In this document: piece by piece, positions 21,529 to 33,085 of the stretch | How positions within the stretch are numbered: position 1 is the stretch's first letter | Layout of the letters: each line of letters opens with the position of its first letter | Source: Corythucha ciliata | Taxonomy: Eukaryota; Arthropoda; Insecta; Hemiptera; Tingidae | Assembly: GCA_038030265.1 (NCBI GenBank) | Contig: CM075941.1 | Coordinates: forward strand, 52,553,952-52,617,951 | Direction: 5' to 3' | Length of the DNA: 64,000 nt | Notes under the pieces: generated by a model | Databases searched by the model: none | Told to the model about the DNA's origin: nothing | What the model saw: only the letters and a program-made list of their open reading frames with translations | Translations under genes and position numbers: made by a program

Positions 21529-24500
21529 ATAATTGAGTCGGCTATTTGCAAAGTGTGCTAAATCCATTTTTTGAAAAAAATGAGTTTGGTATATCGTTGG
21601 ATTTAGAATGTCAGTGGTTTTAAGCCTGCCTTGGTATCTAGTTGCTAAGAGCTATAAAAACCCTCGAAAAAACGAGTTGAAGTTCACTCCCTGTGCCAAA
21701 AAGCGCCATATCCTGGGATTCTTGTGGTGCAAAACGCGCTAAAAATGTTCCCGCTTCAAAAGCCGCTAAAACCCTATAAGTAATATGAAGTCCAGGTGCG
21801 TACAGAAGCAAAGGGCGCTAAATTTTACGATTCTTGTTGTACGGCTCTTTATGTTGGCATTAAAATATGTTTTTCATCACTTTTACGCATTTCGCGTGTT
21901 TGGTTGGTCAGAATATCGCAGTAGGTGGGGGAATAGAACTACGGGCATGGATCGTCATGATGCTGATCTAAGCATATAGCGCGCGCGGAGACAGTTTATT
22001 CGCTGGATAAAAGCACTTTCCTAGTTCTTCAACTCTTATAGAGCCCTGTGAAACGTACATAATATCCTAATATTATTCAGTGCCTTCTTAGTAGTAATCA
22101 TGGAGGAATCGAATAATGAGTTTCTGACCAAAACATCGCGTGAAAAATCAAGAAAGCCACCGCGGCAGCCAGAAATGTGGAAGCGAAACATCGCTAAAAG
22201 AGCACGGTAAGTCTTTCGGGTTTCACATCAATTCAATTTCTTTCTGTCGCGTTTATTTAACTTGAGTATTTGGTAAATCTTTCGTAATAACTGTTCCTTG
22301 AATTCTGGAATCTGATAGAGTTTTCTAATTATACCAGGCACAGGCCAAAATGTCTCCCGTCAAAACCAAGTTGTCAGCACAAGGAAAATAGCTCCTTCAA
22401 ATGCAGCAGCCTGTCTTTGTAGGATGTTAGAAGAATTCACGAAGCATATTATAAAGATGCGACATCACTGGGACCAAAGAAACAATTTATACTGCAACAC
22501 AGCGTTATTTCATCAGCCAAAAGGCGCCGGAAACTTCCTCTGGATGATGAATCTGATGGAATATTGCGACAACGAGACATGGCTGTAACTCATTTCTTGC
22601 CAAGAAGACGTGCGGGTGTTGTGGACAACGTTAAGGTTTGCCAGTCTGCCTTCTTGAAGATTTTAAACGAGAAAAAGGACCGCATTCGCCGCATCTGCAA
22701 AAAAAAGTTGGAAACTGGCTTAACCCCGCCTGAGACAAGGGGTGGAGCTCGACATGTTGAGCTAACAGCTTCCAAAGTAGCGTCAATAATAGACTTCATC
22801 AAACAGTTTAAACCTCTTCAAAGTCATTACTGCCGGGGAAAAATCAAAATGAGGCAGTATCTTGACAGTGACCTGTCATGCAGAAAACTTTGGAGAATGT
22901 ACCTAGCTGAGAAGGGGCAGCGAAATATTCCTGAAGACAACGACCAATCAGTTGAACTACTGCCTTTGCTACCCAATGATGACGCCGAGCTATCACCCAA
23001 CCCCCTACCGGAAGACATCGGACCTCCATTCATCTTAAAAAAGGTCAGTCCAAATACAACATTCAACGTCAATTACGAATATTTTCGTAAAGTATTCAAT
23101 GAAAATTTCAATATTGGATTCGCCGCTCCATATACTGATAGATGCTCTGCATGTATGCGGCTTGAAATTCAAATTTCTGAAGAGACAGACATAGAAAAAA
23201 AGAAACAGTTACAAGCAGATTTGATCAGTCACAAAAAAAAGGCTTCGGTGTTTTTTGATAAACTGAGACAAGCAGAATCAAACGAGTTGATTTTTAGCTA
23301 TGACTGCCAAAAAAATCTACCATTGCCAAAAATACCGGATCAGGAAGCTTATTATAGACGTCAGCTGTACCTATATAACTTCACCATTTGCGAAGGGGTA
23401 TCGACGGTACCCAGAACTATTTCAAATACGTTCAGCTACGTGTGGACAGAGGACCAATTTGCGAAAGGTTCCATTCAGATAGCGTCGGCTTTGTATCACA
23501 GACTATGTAACTCAAACTTCGAGGGCAAGACGGTCATAAAGTTATTCTCTGATGGCTGCGGAGGCCAGAACAAGAACACAACGGTGATATTTATGCTACA
23601 GTATTGGCTCATCCATAAAGCCCCAGCAAATGTAACAAAAATTCTCATTTATTTCCCGATTGTTGGTCATTCTTACATACCACCGGACAGAGTGTTTGGT
23701 AATTTGGAGAGGGAATTCAAAACCTTAACCGTCATTCCAAACCCTCAGTCGTACTTGGAAAAATTTGATAAATACACCACCGTCATTCATCTTGGTGAAG
23801 GCTGCGACGTTTACGATTGGAAAAAAATAAAGCGACAAAGTATTGAAAGCAGTTTCGTCGTGGCACTTTAAATTTCAAAAGTCTAAAAAAATTGTCTTAA
23901 CTAAAGGGGCTACCCGAAACGTACTGGTGCAAGGAGAACCATTTTACAACTTTGAAGCAGGAGCCCCAAAAAATAAAACGCGTCCAAAAAAACCATACGA
24001 AACGTAAAATTGGAAAAAGTAATTAAAGGTATTGAAGTTAAGAAAGCAAAATTGTCTGACGTTCTGAGGCTTCTAAAGTTGCACTTCGGGGAAAAGTGGG
24101 AGGAAAATCCTCTCCTCATGTACTACTCGGAGGTCTTCAACGTCCAAGCATCTCTTCAAGAAGCCGGGACTGAGGAAGCAGCAGAAAACATCGTAATGGA
24201 ACTCGATGTTATTGGCGATGAAGTTTTCATTAGGACTCCGGAGAATGACGAACCAGAAGACCCGGACTTCGATTTATTCATGGACAGTGATATTGAGGAG
24301 ATTTTGTGACTTAGATTTAGGTGTTATTTTTTGTTCTGATCCTTTTAAATATTTTGTTACTTCGCGTCTCTCGACTTTGTTAGCTTCTCTCTCTCTCTCT
24401 CTCTCTGATTTTAACAAGACCGTTTCTAATTCACTAATAAATTTTAAGAAACGCCTTTATGTTACCATCGATCGTTTTTCATTTCATTCCCATAATACCA

Positions 24501-24868
24501 TCAAACACTTTTCAATAAAATTACAAACGCATATTAAGCGTATTTTGCACCTGGACTATTGAAATATAGCGCATTTTGAAGCAGGAAAAAAATTACAAAT
24601 GGCTGAACATATAGAAGCAAACCCCGCTAAAAATGTACTGCAATTGCAAAACGCGCTAACTCAAATGTTAAATTTTAAATATAAAATGTTCTTCGATAGG
24701 AGGTAAGGCCAAATTTCACACGGTTAAGCAGGGGATTTTTACGTTTTTTTTTTTTTTTAAAAAAGTATAATAGTTCCTAGATTACATCAAGTGCTATAAA
24801 TTTTTGCCCTTTTCTACGTTTCACTTGGAAGTACTTTAGCGCACTTTGGAAATTGCCTACTCAATTAT
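21529..24868 (+). mobile_element. DNA transposon with 34-bp TIRs carrying a DUF7869-like gene
   Basis: The left end (ATAATTGAGTCGGCTATTT...) and the inverted right end (ATAATTGAGTAGGCAATTT...) agree at 30 of 34 positions, through CAAAGTGYGCTAAA. Subterminal GCGCTAAA and ACGCGCTAA motifs recur inside both ends. If AATT is the target duplication, the element proper starts at GAGT (about 21535); this cannot be settled here. The only gene inside is the 22100-24309 frame. Size 3.3 kb, ordinary for a cut-and-paste transposon. Confidence 0.72.
22100..24309 (+). pseudogene. DUF7869-like protein, putative transposase, broken
   Basis: Exon 1 (22100-22206) encodes MEESNNEF...RQPEMWKRNIAKRAR and ends at donor GTAAGT. 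The acceptor at 22336-22337 joins it in frame to a Cys-rich segment (KCLPSKPSCQH). An in-frame TAG at 22420-22422 interrupts it; coding then stays open for over 1.4 kb, with SHYCRGKIKMRQYL, FNIGFAAPYTDRCSACMRL, SYDCQKNLPLPK, YYRRQLYLYNF, LFSDGCGGQNKN and IVGHSYIPPDRVFG. These match, from memory, a large arthropod family annotated as DUF7869. The Asp residues in SYDCQ, FSDGCGG and PPDRVFG are plausible members of a DDE-like triad (inference). Frameshifts near 23865 and 24000 put the acidic tail (to 24309) in other frames. Confidence 0.72.
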
Positions 24869-25619
24869 TGGGGACACAAATCGGAGTGGCTGACATCTAG
24901 TGTTATCAGTGAAAAGCTTTAGGAAGCATATAAGACATGATAAATCATTCAGAATGTCGTGATTGTTTGGCTTAAAAGGGCATTCTGTGCGCGATAATAT
25001 GGTAAGATGATTTTTTATTTTTTTAATTAATGTAAGTATTACTCACCGAATAAGCGTATGACCGTTCATAATTGTTAAAACCTATTATTTCTTAATCTTG
25101 TTAACTACTCCAACAGCCATTTCTTAGTCCTTCCAGAATAAGGTCGATTTAACGAGTATTACTCGTTTCCATACTCTATTATCCACTGCACGAAATGATT
25201 TATTTCAGATGGGCTCGGATATTGTTAATCTGCTTGTGATTATCCGCTGCATTGGCGATTTCCAGCGACCATTGATTGAGAGATCTGTTGTTCTCAAAGC
25301 GAAACATGTTGAGTGTGACGTTGTTGGTGAAGATGACAATTCCCTTGAATTTTTCGCCCAATGCCTTCCAACGTTTATCTGGGAAAGCCAACCTCATTTT
25401 CCAATACAAAAAATTCATTGTGATAGTGACAAGTGACAGGCGCAATTAAAAAATGCACGTATACCTAGGCACGTCAGGAAGTTTTTCTTTCAACTTTATT
25501 GTACATAGGTACATTACAGTTGTGCGAGCCAGTTTTAGGAACATGGAGCACGTAAGACAAGAAAGTGCATGATGCCAACTTCATGGATTATTTCGCCCTT
25601 TTGAAAGAAAAATTTCCAG
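24869..25619. other. Intergenic stretch, nothing recognised
   Basis: No family-level coding or repeat structure seen. Confidence 0.4.
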
Positions 25620-26190
25620 GGGGTTAGCTCATTTGTAAAGAGCAATTTATCGGATATCGCTCCTTCAAAAAAAATAAACGGATTTTACCATTGCAAAGTC
25701 AACATGTTGCGGACTATTTGGCTCTTACACAACCAAATTTCACGGTTTTTACTCACTCAAAAGGCCAATTACGAAAAATTGGCTCCCTAAAAAGCCAATT
25801 TTGCGGGACTGGCTCAAGAAATAATCCAATCTAATTGGTTTGGGCTGTGACAGTCAAAAATGAAATTCTTGGATTTGGGCTGTTTCACAGTTGAAATCTC
25901 GAGGATTTGACACTTACTGAATATAATTTCAACCAAGGTTTAGGCTAATTGGAGGACTAATATAATTTCGCTCCCTAGAAAAAAAAAACAATCTTTCGGA
26001 TTGGCTTTGCCAAAACCCAAATTTCACGAATCATGCTCGTCAGGAATCACTATCTTGCGCGGTTGGCTCCCTAAAAGGAGGCCGTCTTATGGATTTCACA
26101 CGTTTAAATTCAAATTTGTAGGGGTGTTGGCTAATTTTAAAAATCTATTACGCCGATCCGGCTATCTTAAAATACTTGAACGTTTTTAAA
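25620..26190. repeat. Degenerate short-period repeat, type B (TTGGCTCCCTAAAA / AATTTCACG)
   Basis: TTGGCTCCCTAAAA, GGCTCTTACACAACC, CCAAATTTCACG and similar blocks recur every 35-40 bases with strong divergence. Related wording appears at 50190-50960, 55930-56290 and 63890-64000. It looks like the remains of an old tandem array. No coding. Confidence 0.55.
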
Positions 26191-26318
26191 AGACTGACCG
26201 CGGGACTTGACCGCTCTCTCATGGATACATAAAAAAATCTCAAATTTTGTTTCAAGTGTTACTTCCAAACAGAGTTATTGTTTTTCTGTCCAAGGTTTGC
26301 CCCAAAGGTCTGCCAGGA

Positions 26319-26580
26319 CCAGGGGGGTGATTCTGTAACTTGTAAAATTTACGTGTCGTAACTGGAAAGGAGGGGGAGAGGATGTACCACGTTGCCTTGG
26401 TTTTTCCACTCAATTGTTTAGAATTTGTTATTTTTTCTTCGAGACCACACATTCTCGCATGAAAATTCCGCAGTTCCATTCACTACGTATCGTAAAAACC
26501 ATGACAACGAGGTACCTTCCCTCGCCCTTCTTCCATTTTACGACACGTAAATTTTGCAAGTTACAGAATCACCCCCCTGG
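26319..26580. mobile_element. Hairpin MITE, about 260 bp
   Basis: CCAGGGGGGTGATTCTGTAA at 26319 and its inverted partner ending at 26580 start arms of about 85 bp. They remain complementary through AATTTACGTGTCGTAA and, less well, a GGAGGGGGAGAGG block. The 90-base loop has no coding. Confidence 0.75.
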
Positions 26581-27436
26581 AACCCCCCGGGAAGAGAGGA
26601 AGTGGAAGACATTTTCAAATGCACCTGAACTCATCGAATTCCTTGTTGAAGGAGCTGGAGAATTATTTTTTCTTTCTCCTGTACAGGTGTATGTACCCAG
26701 AAGAAAATGAACTTTTATGAGGACGTCGTATTAACTGAAGCGATGCGGTAGGGATTGCGCTAAAAACTAGTCAACACTTATCAGGCCTCAACCACAGAAT
26801 GATTCCAAAGTCGCCGACTTCGAATTTCAGCGAGCAAAGCATATAATTTGTATACCTACGCCCGTGGAAGCAGAAACTGTCCCCTTTTCTAGCGAAGGCT
26901 TCTTAGAATAAACACTCTTCTGAAGATAGGGAAACGCGTTTTTGGTTATTGCAAAGACACATTGATTTACTTCTAATTAAGCAAGTTGGAAATGTTCGGA
27001 GGAAACCCGCACGAATTTTGACACTTCTTTCCCGATCCTCAATTTTATTTTCCCTGGTTTTGCCATAATTTTTTCAGGGGGTATACAATGGAAAGAAACA
27101 TTGGGACAGTGCTTCCACTTTGAGGGAAATTTCCCGTTTTAGGGAAATTTTGCCTTCGAGAAAGAAAAAAAAGGGAAATTTTCTTTAAGGGAAAAAAAAG
27201 GGAAAAAATGGAAATTTCAGATTTTTATCTGATTCTTTGAGAAATTTTGAAAATGGGGATACACGTTATTATTACATTATTTGGGGATTTGACTCAGCTG
27301 TAGGAATAGTATGAGTTAGCTGCCTATTTGCTATCAGTAGAGGGATAATAAAGATAGTGTAAGCCATTGCAGTGATATTGACATTTTTGAGTCTTGGCCA
27401 TGATTTTACCTTGTAACTGTCACTTCACCGCAAACC
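26581..27436. other. Intergenic stretch with GGGAAATT-rich low complexity
   Basis: Near 27115-27225 there are many GGGAAATTT units and A-runs. No gene recognised up to the gap. Confidence 0.5.
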
Positions 27437-27936
27437 NNNNNNNNNNNNNNNNNNNNNNNNNNNNNNNNNNNNNNNNNNNNNNNNNNNNNNNNNNNNNNNN
27501 NNNNNNNNNNNNNNNNNNNNNNNNNNNNNNNNNNNNNNNNNNNNNNNNNNNNNNNNNNNNNNNNNNNNNNNNNNNNNNNNNNNNNNNNNNNNNNNNNNNN
27601 NNNNNNNNNNNNNNNNNNNNNNNNNNNNNNNNNNNNNNNNNNNNNNNNNNNNNNNNNNNNNNNNNNNNNNNNNNNNNNNNNNNNNNNNNNNNNNNNNNNN
27701 NNNNNNNNNNNNNNNNNNNNNNNNNNNNNNNNNNNNNNNNNNNNNNNNNNNNNNNNNNNNNNNNNNNNNNNNNNNNNNNNNNNNNNNNNNNNNNNNNNNN
27801 NNNNNNNNNNNNNNNNNNNNNNNNNNNNNNNNNNNNNNNNNNNNNNNNNNNNNNNNNNNNNNNNNNNNNNNNNNNNNNNNNNNNNNNNNNNNNNNNNNNN
27901 NNNNNNNNNNNNNNNNNNNNNNNNNNNNNNNNNNNN
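27437..27936. other. Assembly gap, 500 N
   Basis: Exactly 500 unknown bases, a scaffold-gap placeholder. Frames spanning it are not genes. Confidence 0.99.
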
Positions 27937-28345
27937 ATGCAATACCGACCGGGGTCTTATGACTACTGATTTTTGTGCCAAAGCGCGTTCCGCTAAATAA
28001 TTTCTTCGAGAGTTATCGTGCTAACAAGGAAACGACCATAAAGATATAAATATATAAGTTACATCCCCCAAATCAGCTTAGATCAGGAATTCATCAGACG
28101 CTGCATCATCGAATTTCCTTTTCCCACGGCTTTTCCTTTTAATCTTCATTTTCCCTTTCCTTCTTTTTCTCCTCAGTCTAAGCTCGACCGGTGCATTGTA
28201 AACTTCTAAACCACCACTGAACTTGTGTAATTTTCCTTCCAATAAAAACTTTGTAATTTTTTAAAAACGAATTTGGTCAATCTCCAATGAAATGCCTAAT
28301 TGACAAAGGGTAGGAAACGAAAAGGGGAAACTTCGATTAATATTT
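27937..28345 (+). other. LTR-like promoter/polyadenylation stretch, tentative
   Basis: Contains a TATA-like ATAAATATATAAG near 28044 and a CAATAAAAACTTTG polyadenylation-like signal near 28240, an arrangement that would fit an LTR on the plus strand, but no second copy lies in the window. Part may instead be flank or 3' LTR of the Pao element on the other strand. Confidence 0.3.
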
Positions 28346-28353
28346 GTCGAGAT

Positions 28354-30423
28354 TTATTCAGTAGGGAGGGGCACCACCTGGCTGGCTGGCCTCACCACTA
28401 TTTTGCCTGAGGATGTGCGAATTTTGACGACTCTTACGGTTTCATCTTGTCCGTGGAGAGGTTCAAGCGCGCGCCCTATTGGCCACTGTGAAATCGGGGT
28501 TCCCGGCTGGAAGTAATAAACGAGTGAACCTATTTGAAAATTTGGCGCGGGGACCTGCCATTTGGGGCGTTGTACTTGGGTATGTATGTACTCGCGTGCC
28601 CAACGGTTCCAGAAGGACTGAACCATTTGTTTGGCCAATTGCCATCGTTTCAGACGGTAAGTTGGGATGCGACTCAAGTCCTCCTCAGGCCGGGAGAGTA
28701 TCGGATCACCGATTTAAAAATGTCCGGGGGTAAGGTAATCATAATTATCGTCAGGGCTGGTGGAAGGGGTGCAAAGGGGTCGAGAGTTTAGGACTCCTTC
28801 AACCCGCGTCAAGATCGTAATGAATTCCTCTAGTGTGAGCTTCTGTTCCCCTACGACTCTACGTAAGTGATGTTTCACCGCTTTAACACCGGCCTCCCAC
28901 AGTCCCCCGAAATTTGGAGCCCATGCGGGATTGAATACCCTCGAGATTTCGCGAGTTGCGACTTAGTGAGCGAGTTCCTGGTTAGTACTTAGTACACGAT
29001 AATAAACGATTTACCTCGCTTATTTCTCGGGATGCCCCACGGAAATTACTTCCCTGGTCGCTATATATGCGTGAGCAAAGTCCTCTTCGGGCTGTATATC
29101 TATCCAGGGCAACAAGGAAATTAGCTGTAGAAAGGTCTGTCACAACTTCTAGATGTACAGCTTTAGACACCATGCACACGAAAATGGCAAAATATCACTT
29201 TGAGTACCGACAAGATTTCACCAGAGAGGTTATCACAATGAAGGGACCGCCAATATCAACACCAGTATGGGTGAAACAGCGACCAGGCTGCAGACGTTGC
29301 GATGGGAGATCACCCATTAGCGGCTGGAGGGGCTTTGCCTGATATCGATAGCAGCGAAGGCACCGAAAGATGCGATTTCGTATCAAGCTACGAGCTCCAG
29401 GGATCCAAAACTTCCGATGAAGCAATGATTGGGTGAGTTGAGGTCCACCATGACACGTCTTGCAAGGGGAGATTCTCGAGGTATTAGGTAAGGGTGTTTG
29501 CTTGCATCTGAGAGAGCAGAATGGTGCAGGCGTCCCCCTACCATGACAAAACCGTTGGGCGAAATGAAAGGGGAGAGTGAACGGTATCGTTTGGAAACCG
29601 GTCGGTTAGATTCCGACAGACGAATCTCCGATTCTAAATACTTAAATTTGGTGACACGAGTCGCTAGAAGCAAACCTGCCCGATACTCTCGAGCCATGAG
29701 ATGACCCAATTGAAGTTTTCTACCCACAGGATCACGGACCTTTGCCTTCAGATTTTCGAAGTAGCGTAAGACATACGCTACTTTGTAGCGCGCCTCGATG
29801 GTGTAATGGATGCAATGCTCGCTTCGCTACCCAGCGGGCCTGGGTTCGAATCCAGCCATTGCCCATTACACTATAAGGCTGCGGCGAGCTGTGACACGGC
29901 ACACCCGGCTTCGTGTGGGCGTTCCCGGCGATGTGCGTTCAACAAACCGCGCACCGACCGAAACGCCCGCGTAGTACGGGTGTGAAGTGCACAGTTAGAT
30001 CTGGTTATGGCGTAGGAGCCCAAGTGAGGCTTAGGCGCCTGCCGGGTTCAAAGCCCGGCGCCCCCGACAAAAAAAAAAAAAAACGCTACTTTGTACGTTG
30101 TACTTTAAGGAGACTAGATGAGCGATCGATTACCTCATGAAGGTTGCTAGTGTCAAGTGCCACGAACAACGAGATGGAATCCGGCCGTTCTATAGACTAT
30201 AGAGTGATTTTTTGGTGCAGGAAATCGGGTCCTCGCCACCATAGGTCACACTGTAGGAGCTCTTGCGTGGAAACAGGCCACGACTTGCTGGGTCAGCGGG
30301 ATTTTCTTTACCAGAAACGTGCTTCCAACAAGCTAGGGGTGCATTTTTTTGTATTTGTACAACCCGATTCGCCTCAAACACCTTCAGACGATAAGGAGGA
30401 GTCTGGATCCATGATGAATCCAT
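28354..30423 (-). pseudogene. Pao/BEL retrotransposon pol (RNase H to C-terminus), interrupted by a SINE
   Basis: Minus-strand pieces follow Pao/BEL pol order. RNase H end: CWKHVSGKENPADPASRG (30423-30190). Integrase zinc-binding and core: FWIPGARSLIRNRIFRC with CLRCYRYQAKP, MGDLPSQRL, the catalytic VDIGGPF and SKAVHLEVV stretches, and SDQGSNFRG (29727-28982). Then the unopened stretch 28975-28680 (ISNRP-like NSRPL region). Last comes the Pao C-terminal DUF5641 with RWQLAKQMVQSFWNRW and WPIGRALE, ending PLPTE at 28354. At least four frame breaks and the SINE at 29788-30082 disable it. RT and gag are not visible further right, so the copy is truncated or decayed there. Confidence 0.9.
29788..30082 (+). 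mobile_element. tRNA-headed SINE with A-tail and 13-bp target duplication
   Basis: ACGCTACTTTGTA precedes (29775-29787) and follows (30083-30095) the unit, a perfect 13-bp target site duplication. The head has pol III boxes (A box near TGGTGTAATGG, B box GGGTTCGAATCC). The body is GC-rich, and the 3' part carries a second T-arm-like hairpin (GCCGGGTTCAAAGCCCGGC) before CCCCCGAC and a run of A. It is inserted in the Pao pol remnant, in antisense to it. Its clean ends suggest it is younger than the host element. Confidence 0.9.
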
Positions 30424-30429
30424 GACAAG

Positions 30430-31004
30430 GACGTTGAGGAATCGCTGTGCAAGACGGAGCGATGAAGACTTAACGAGGAGAAGGTTGAAGTTACTGATTT
30501 CAATAACCTAGAGAGAGATAGAGTGAGAGGGAAATAGAAAGGATAAACTTCGAAGAAAAAGGGAGTAACAAACGGGCGAAGTTTACTGAGAAGTGATTTA
30601 AATTCCAGGGAATATTATCGGTAGACAAGACGAGGGGTTAATGATTTAAACGAAGGAAACATTCAACCGGCGACCCGGAGGAGCAATTTTGTTTGTTATG
30701 AAGTGGACTGTACAATAGGGGGGGGGAACAATATTTATTAATGATTAGGAATAATTAACGTTAAGAAAAATTAAGAGAGGACTCACCGCAGGTATTTTTA
30801 CTAGGAGGTCGCGTTCCGGCCGGCGTTCACCCACAAGCGTTGGGGTCATAATCCCTCGTTGCAAATCGTAAGATCGCGGGCAGGGAGACTTATCTCTTTT
30901 TTTCTCAAGCGGTGGGATAGGTTCGGGTAAAGGTTAATAAGGGACCATTTGGCGGGGGGTTTAAGGGAGGGGTTTAAACGTTGGGAAAATGGAACATTCG
31001 CTAA
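30430..31004. other. Intergenic or decayed Pao 5' region
   Basis: No coding recognised. Sequence is G-rich on the plus strand (30710-30735, 30940-30975). It may include degraded Pao sequence upstream of RNase H, but no motif supports this. Confidence 0.4.
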
Positions 31005-31430
31005 TTCCGCTATGAAGCTAAATCAAAATTCACGGCTAAAATTGTGAAAAATTGCTAATTTAAGACTAAAATGGAGGAAAATCGCAATTTCGCGGCTAGA
31101 GCTAATTCACCGATGAAATTTAGACATTATTACCTAAAGCTTTGTCTGAATTTGGACATGGATTAGCTATTTTTTTCATTTTCCGGCACAAAGTTACCTT
31201 CAGAAGCCGCGAATTTGAAGTTTTCTCCATTTGATCCGCGAATTAGCGTTTTTTCCTCGCTTCGGCGCTTCTTCTCAGTTTTATCGGTGAATTAGTCACG
31301 GATTAGCGATTTTTCACTATTTTAGCTGTGAAATATCGTTTTTTTTTTCAGTGAATGACCTAAGTATTTTTCCTAATTTTAGCCGTCATTTAGCACTTTT
31401 TCTCACTTCAGTTCGCGAATCAGTAGCGTA
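31005..31430. repeat. Degenerate repeat type A (CGCTAATTCGCGGCTAAAA), with an orientation switch
   Basis: Units of about 30-36 bases built on AAAATCGCTAATTCGCG and GGCTAAAATTG recur with heavy divergence. The plus-sense form runs to about 31140; from about 31145 the reverse form (GAATTAGCGATTTTTC) takes over. The array holds GTTACCTTCAGAAGCCGCG near 31193, the reverse of a block in two other arrays (32728, 52333). Confidence 0.65.
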
Positions 31431-31978
31431 CCGGGATAGGGGCGAAGGGGCCCCCGAAAAGCTTAGAGGTGGAATAATTATTATTTTTATGGATGCAGGT
31501 ACGTAAAACGAGTTTTTGGCATGCGGCAACGGCTGGACAGCGATATTGGCTTCTTTCGATGATTTTCAATCCATCCGGCCCAGGATGGAATGGGACGTTG
31601 CAGGATCAGCAAAGAATGTAGCTGAATATTCGATTTAGCTCATAGAAGCGCTATCATGATGGGTCAAATTGAGAGAAAACGAGGCCTTCTGGGGGTAGAG
31701 AAAATACGATGTTCCTCAATTTTTCTTTTTTTTTTTTTTGTCCTTGAGCTGATGAAGACTCTGCAAAAAGTTGGGGAAAAGCACTATTCGTGTCTAAAAC
31801 TGCCGTAAAGCGTTCATTCGTGGCATCTCAATGAAATACATCCAGACAGAAATTGAAGAAAAAACGCTAATTTGCTGTTAGTACCATTGAGACGTGGCAC
31901 AGTTTCTGCTTTTCAGCAAGCGCTAAAACGCAAGAAAACCCGCTAAGGCTTTACAATAGAAAAAAAACATTTATGAAA
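31431..31978. other. Intergenic stretch, nothing recognised
   Basis: No coding. A T-run at 31728-31740 and short CGCTAA-containing pieces suggest more decayed type A repeat. Confidence 0.4.
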
Positions 31979-32158
31979 CTGTAGCCGTAGGAGCCTACGT
32001 TGTCTGTCTTCCCTCGTTAAGGTGCGTTAGAAACGAACTCAACTTTCAGTTTCAGTTGTGCTTACAGACGCTGAAGATGGCGAGCAGCCGAAACCGGTTC
32101 GTTTCTAACGCACCTCAACGAGGGAAGACTGACGACGTAGGCTCCTACGGCTACAGTA
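31979..32158. mobile_element. Hairpin MITE, about 180 bp, with a hammerhead-like loop motif
   Basis: ACTGTAGCCGTAGGAGCC at the left and GGCTCCTACGGCTACAGT at the right start arms of about 60 bp, complementary through CCCTCGTTAAGGTGCGTTAG with a few mismatches. The loop carries CTGAAGA (32071) and GAAA (32090) on either side of a GGC/GCC mini-stem. Confidence 0.8.
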
Positions 32159-32214
32159 TCATGCATGCATTACCTACTAACCCTCGTAGTCTAAGCGATC
32201 ATACTAACAATATC

Positions 32215-33085
32215 AAGAAAAAAACACGCTAATTCGGGGCTAAAATTGAGAAAATGACAAATTCGCAACTAAAATTGCAAAAAAAAAAACCGTTCGCGGA
32301 TAAAAATGTGGAAAGCCAGATAATTATTCGTAAAATGATAATTCTCGTCAGAAATTTGGAAGAATGGCTAATTAGCTGCTAAAATTTGGACAAACACTAA
32401 TCCACGGCATGATGGCTAACGCCGTTCCGCCGCTAACGACGGAAAAATGGCTAATTCACTAATGAAATTGACAAAAAGCGCTACTTTGCGGCTAAACTAG
32501 GAATCAAACCTACTTCGCAGACTCAACTGAAAAGAATCGCTTACTAATTTGGAGCTAAACTTGTGAAAAATTCGATAAATTGCGGTTAACGTAAATAAAA
32601 AACGTTAATACGCGGATAAAAATGAAAAAGACGGCTAATCGGCTAAAATCGAGGAAAACGATAATTCACGACCAAAATTTAGTAATGACGCTGACTCGCG
32701 GCTAAAATTTAGGACAACACAACTCCGTAGCTTCTGAAGGTAACTTCGGAGCTAAAACTGAGAGAAAGCTCTAGTCCATAGCTGAAAGTGGGGAAAAAAT
32801 TGTTAAAGTGGGGCAAAAATCGTTCATACATCGCTAATTTGCGGACAATATTGAGAAAAATCACTAATTAGCGCGGCAGAAATGAACGAAAATCGCTATA
32901 CTTGCGGCTCAAAGTGCCAATTCACTGCTGAAAAGGTTAAAAGTCGCTAATTAGCAGCAAAAATCGAGGATGATTTCAATTCATTCAATTCATAAAAACG
33001 CAACTTTGCGGCTAAACTTAAGCAAATCACCAATTCGCGGATAAAGTGTAGAGGAAAAGCTCTGTAATTCACGGCTAAATAAAAT
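32215..33085. repeat. Degenerate repeat type A, long array
   Basis: About 25 diverged units of roughly 30-36 bases with CGCTAATT, GCGGCTAAA and TTGAGAAAAA elements. It includes the block GCTTCTGAAGGTAACTTCGG near 32728. No reading frame is maintained. Confidence 0.65.

Noticed and set aside
24390..24406. CT dinucleotide run near the DUF7869-like gene
   Set aside because: Short simple repeat without context.
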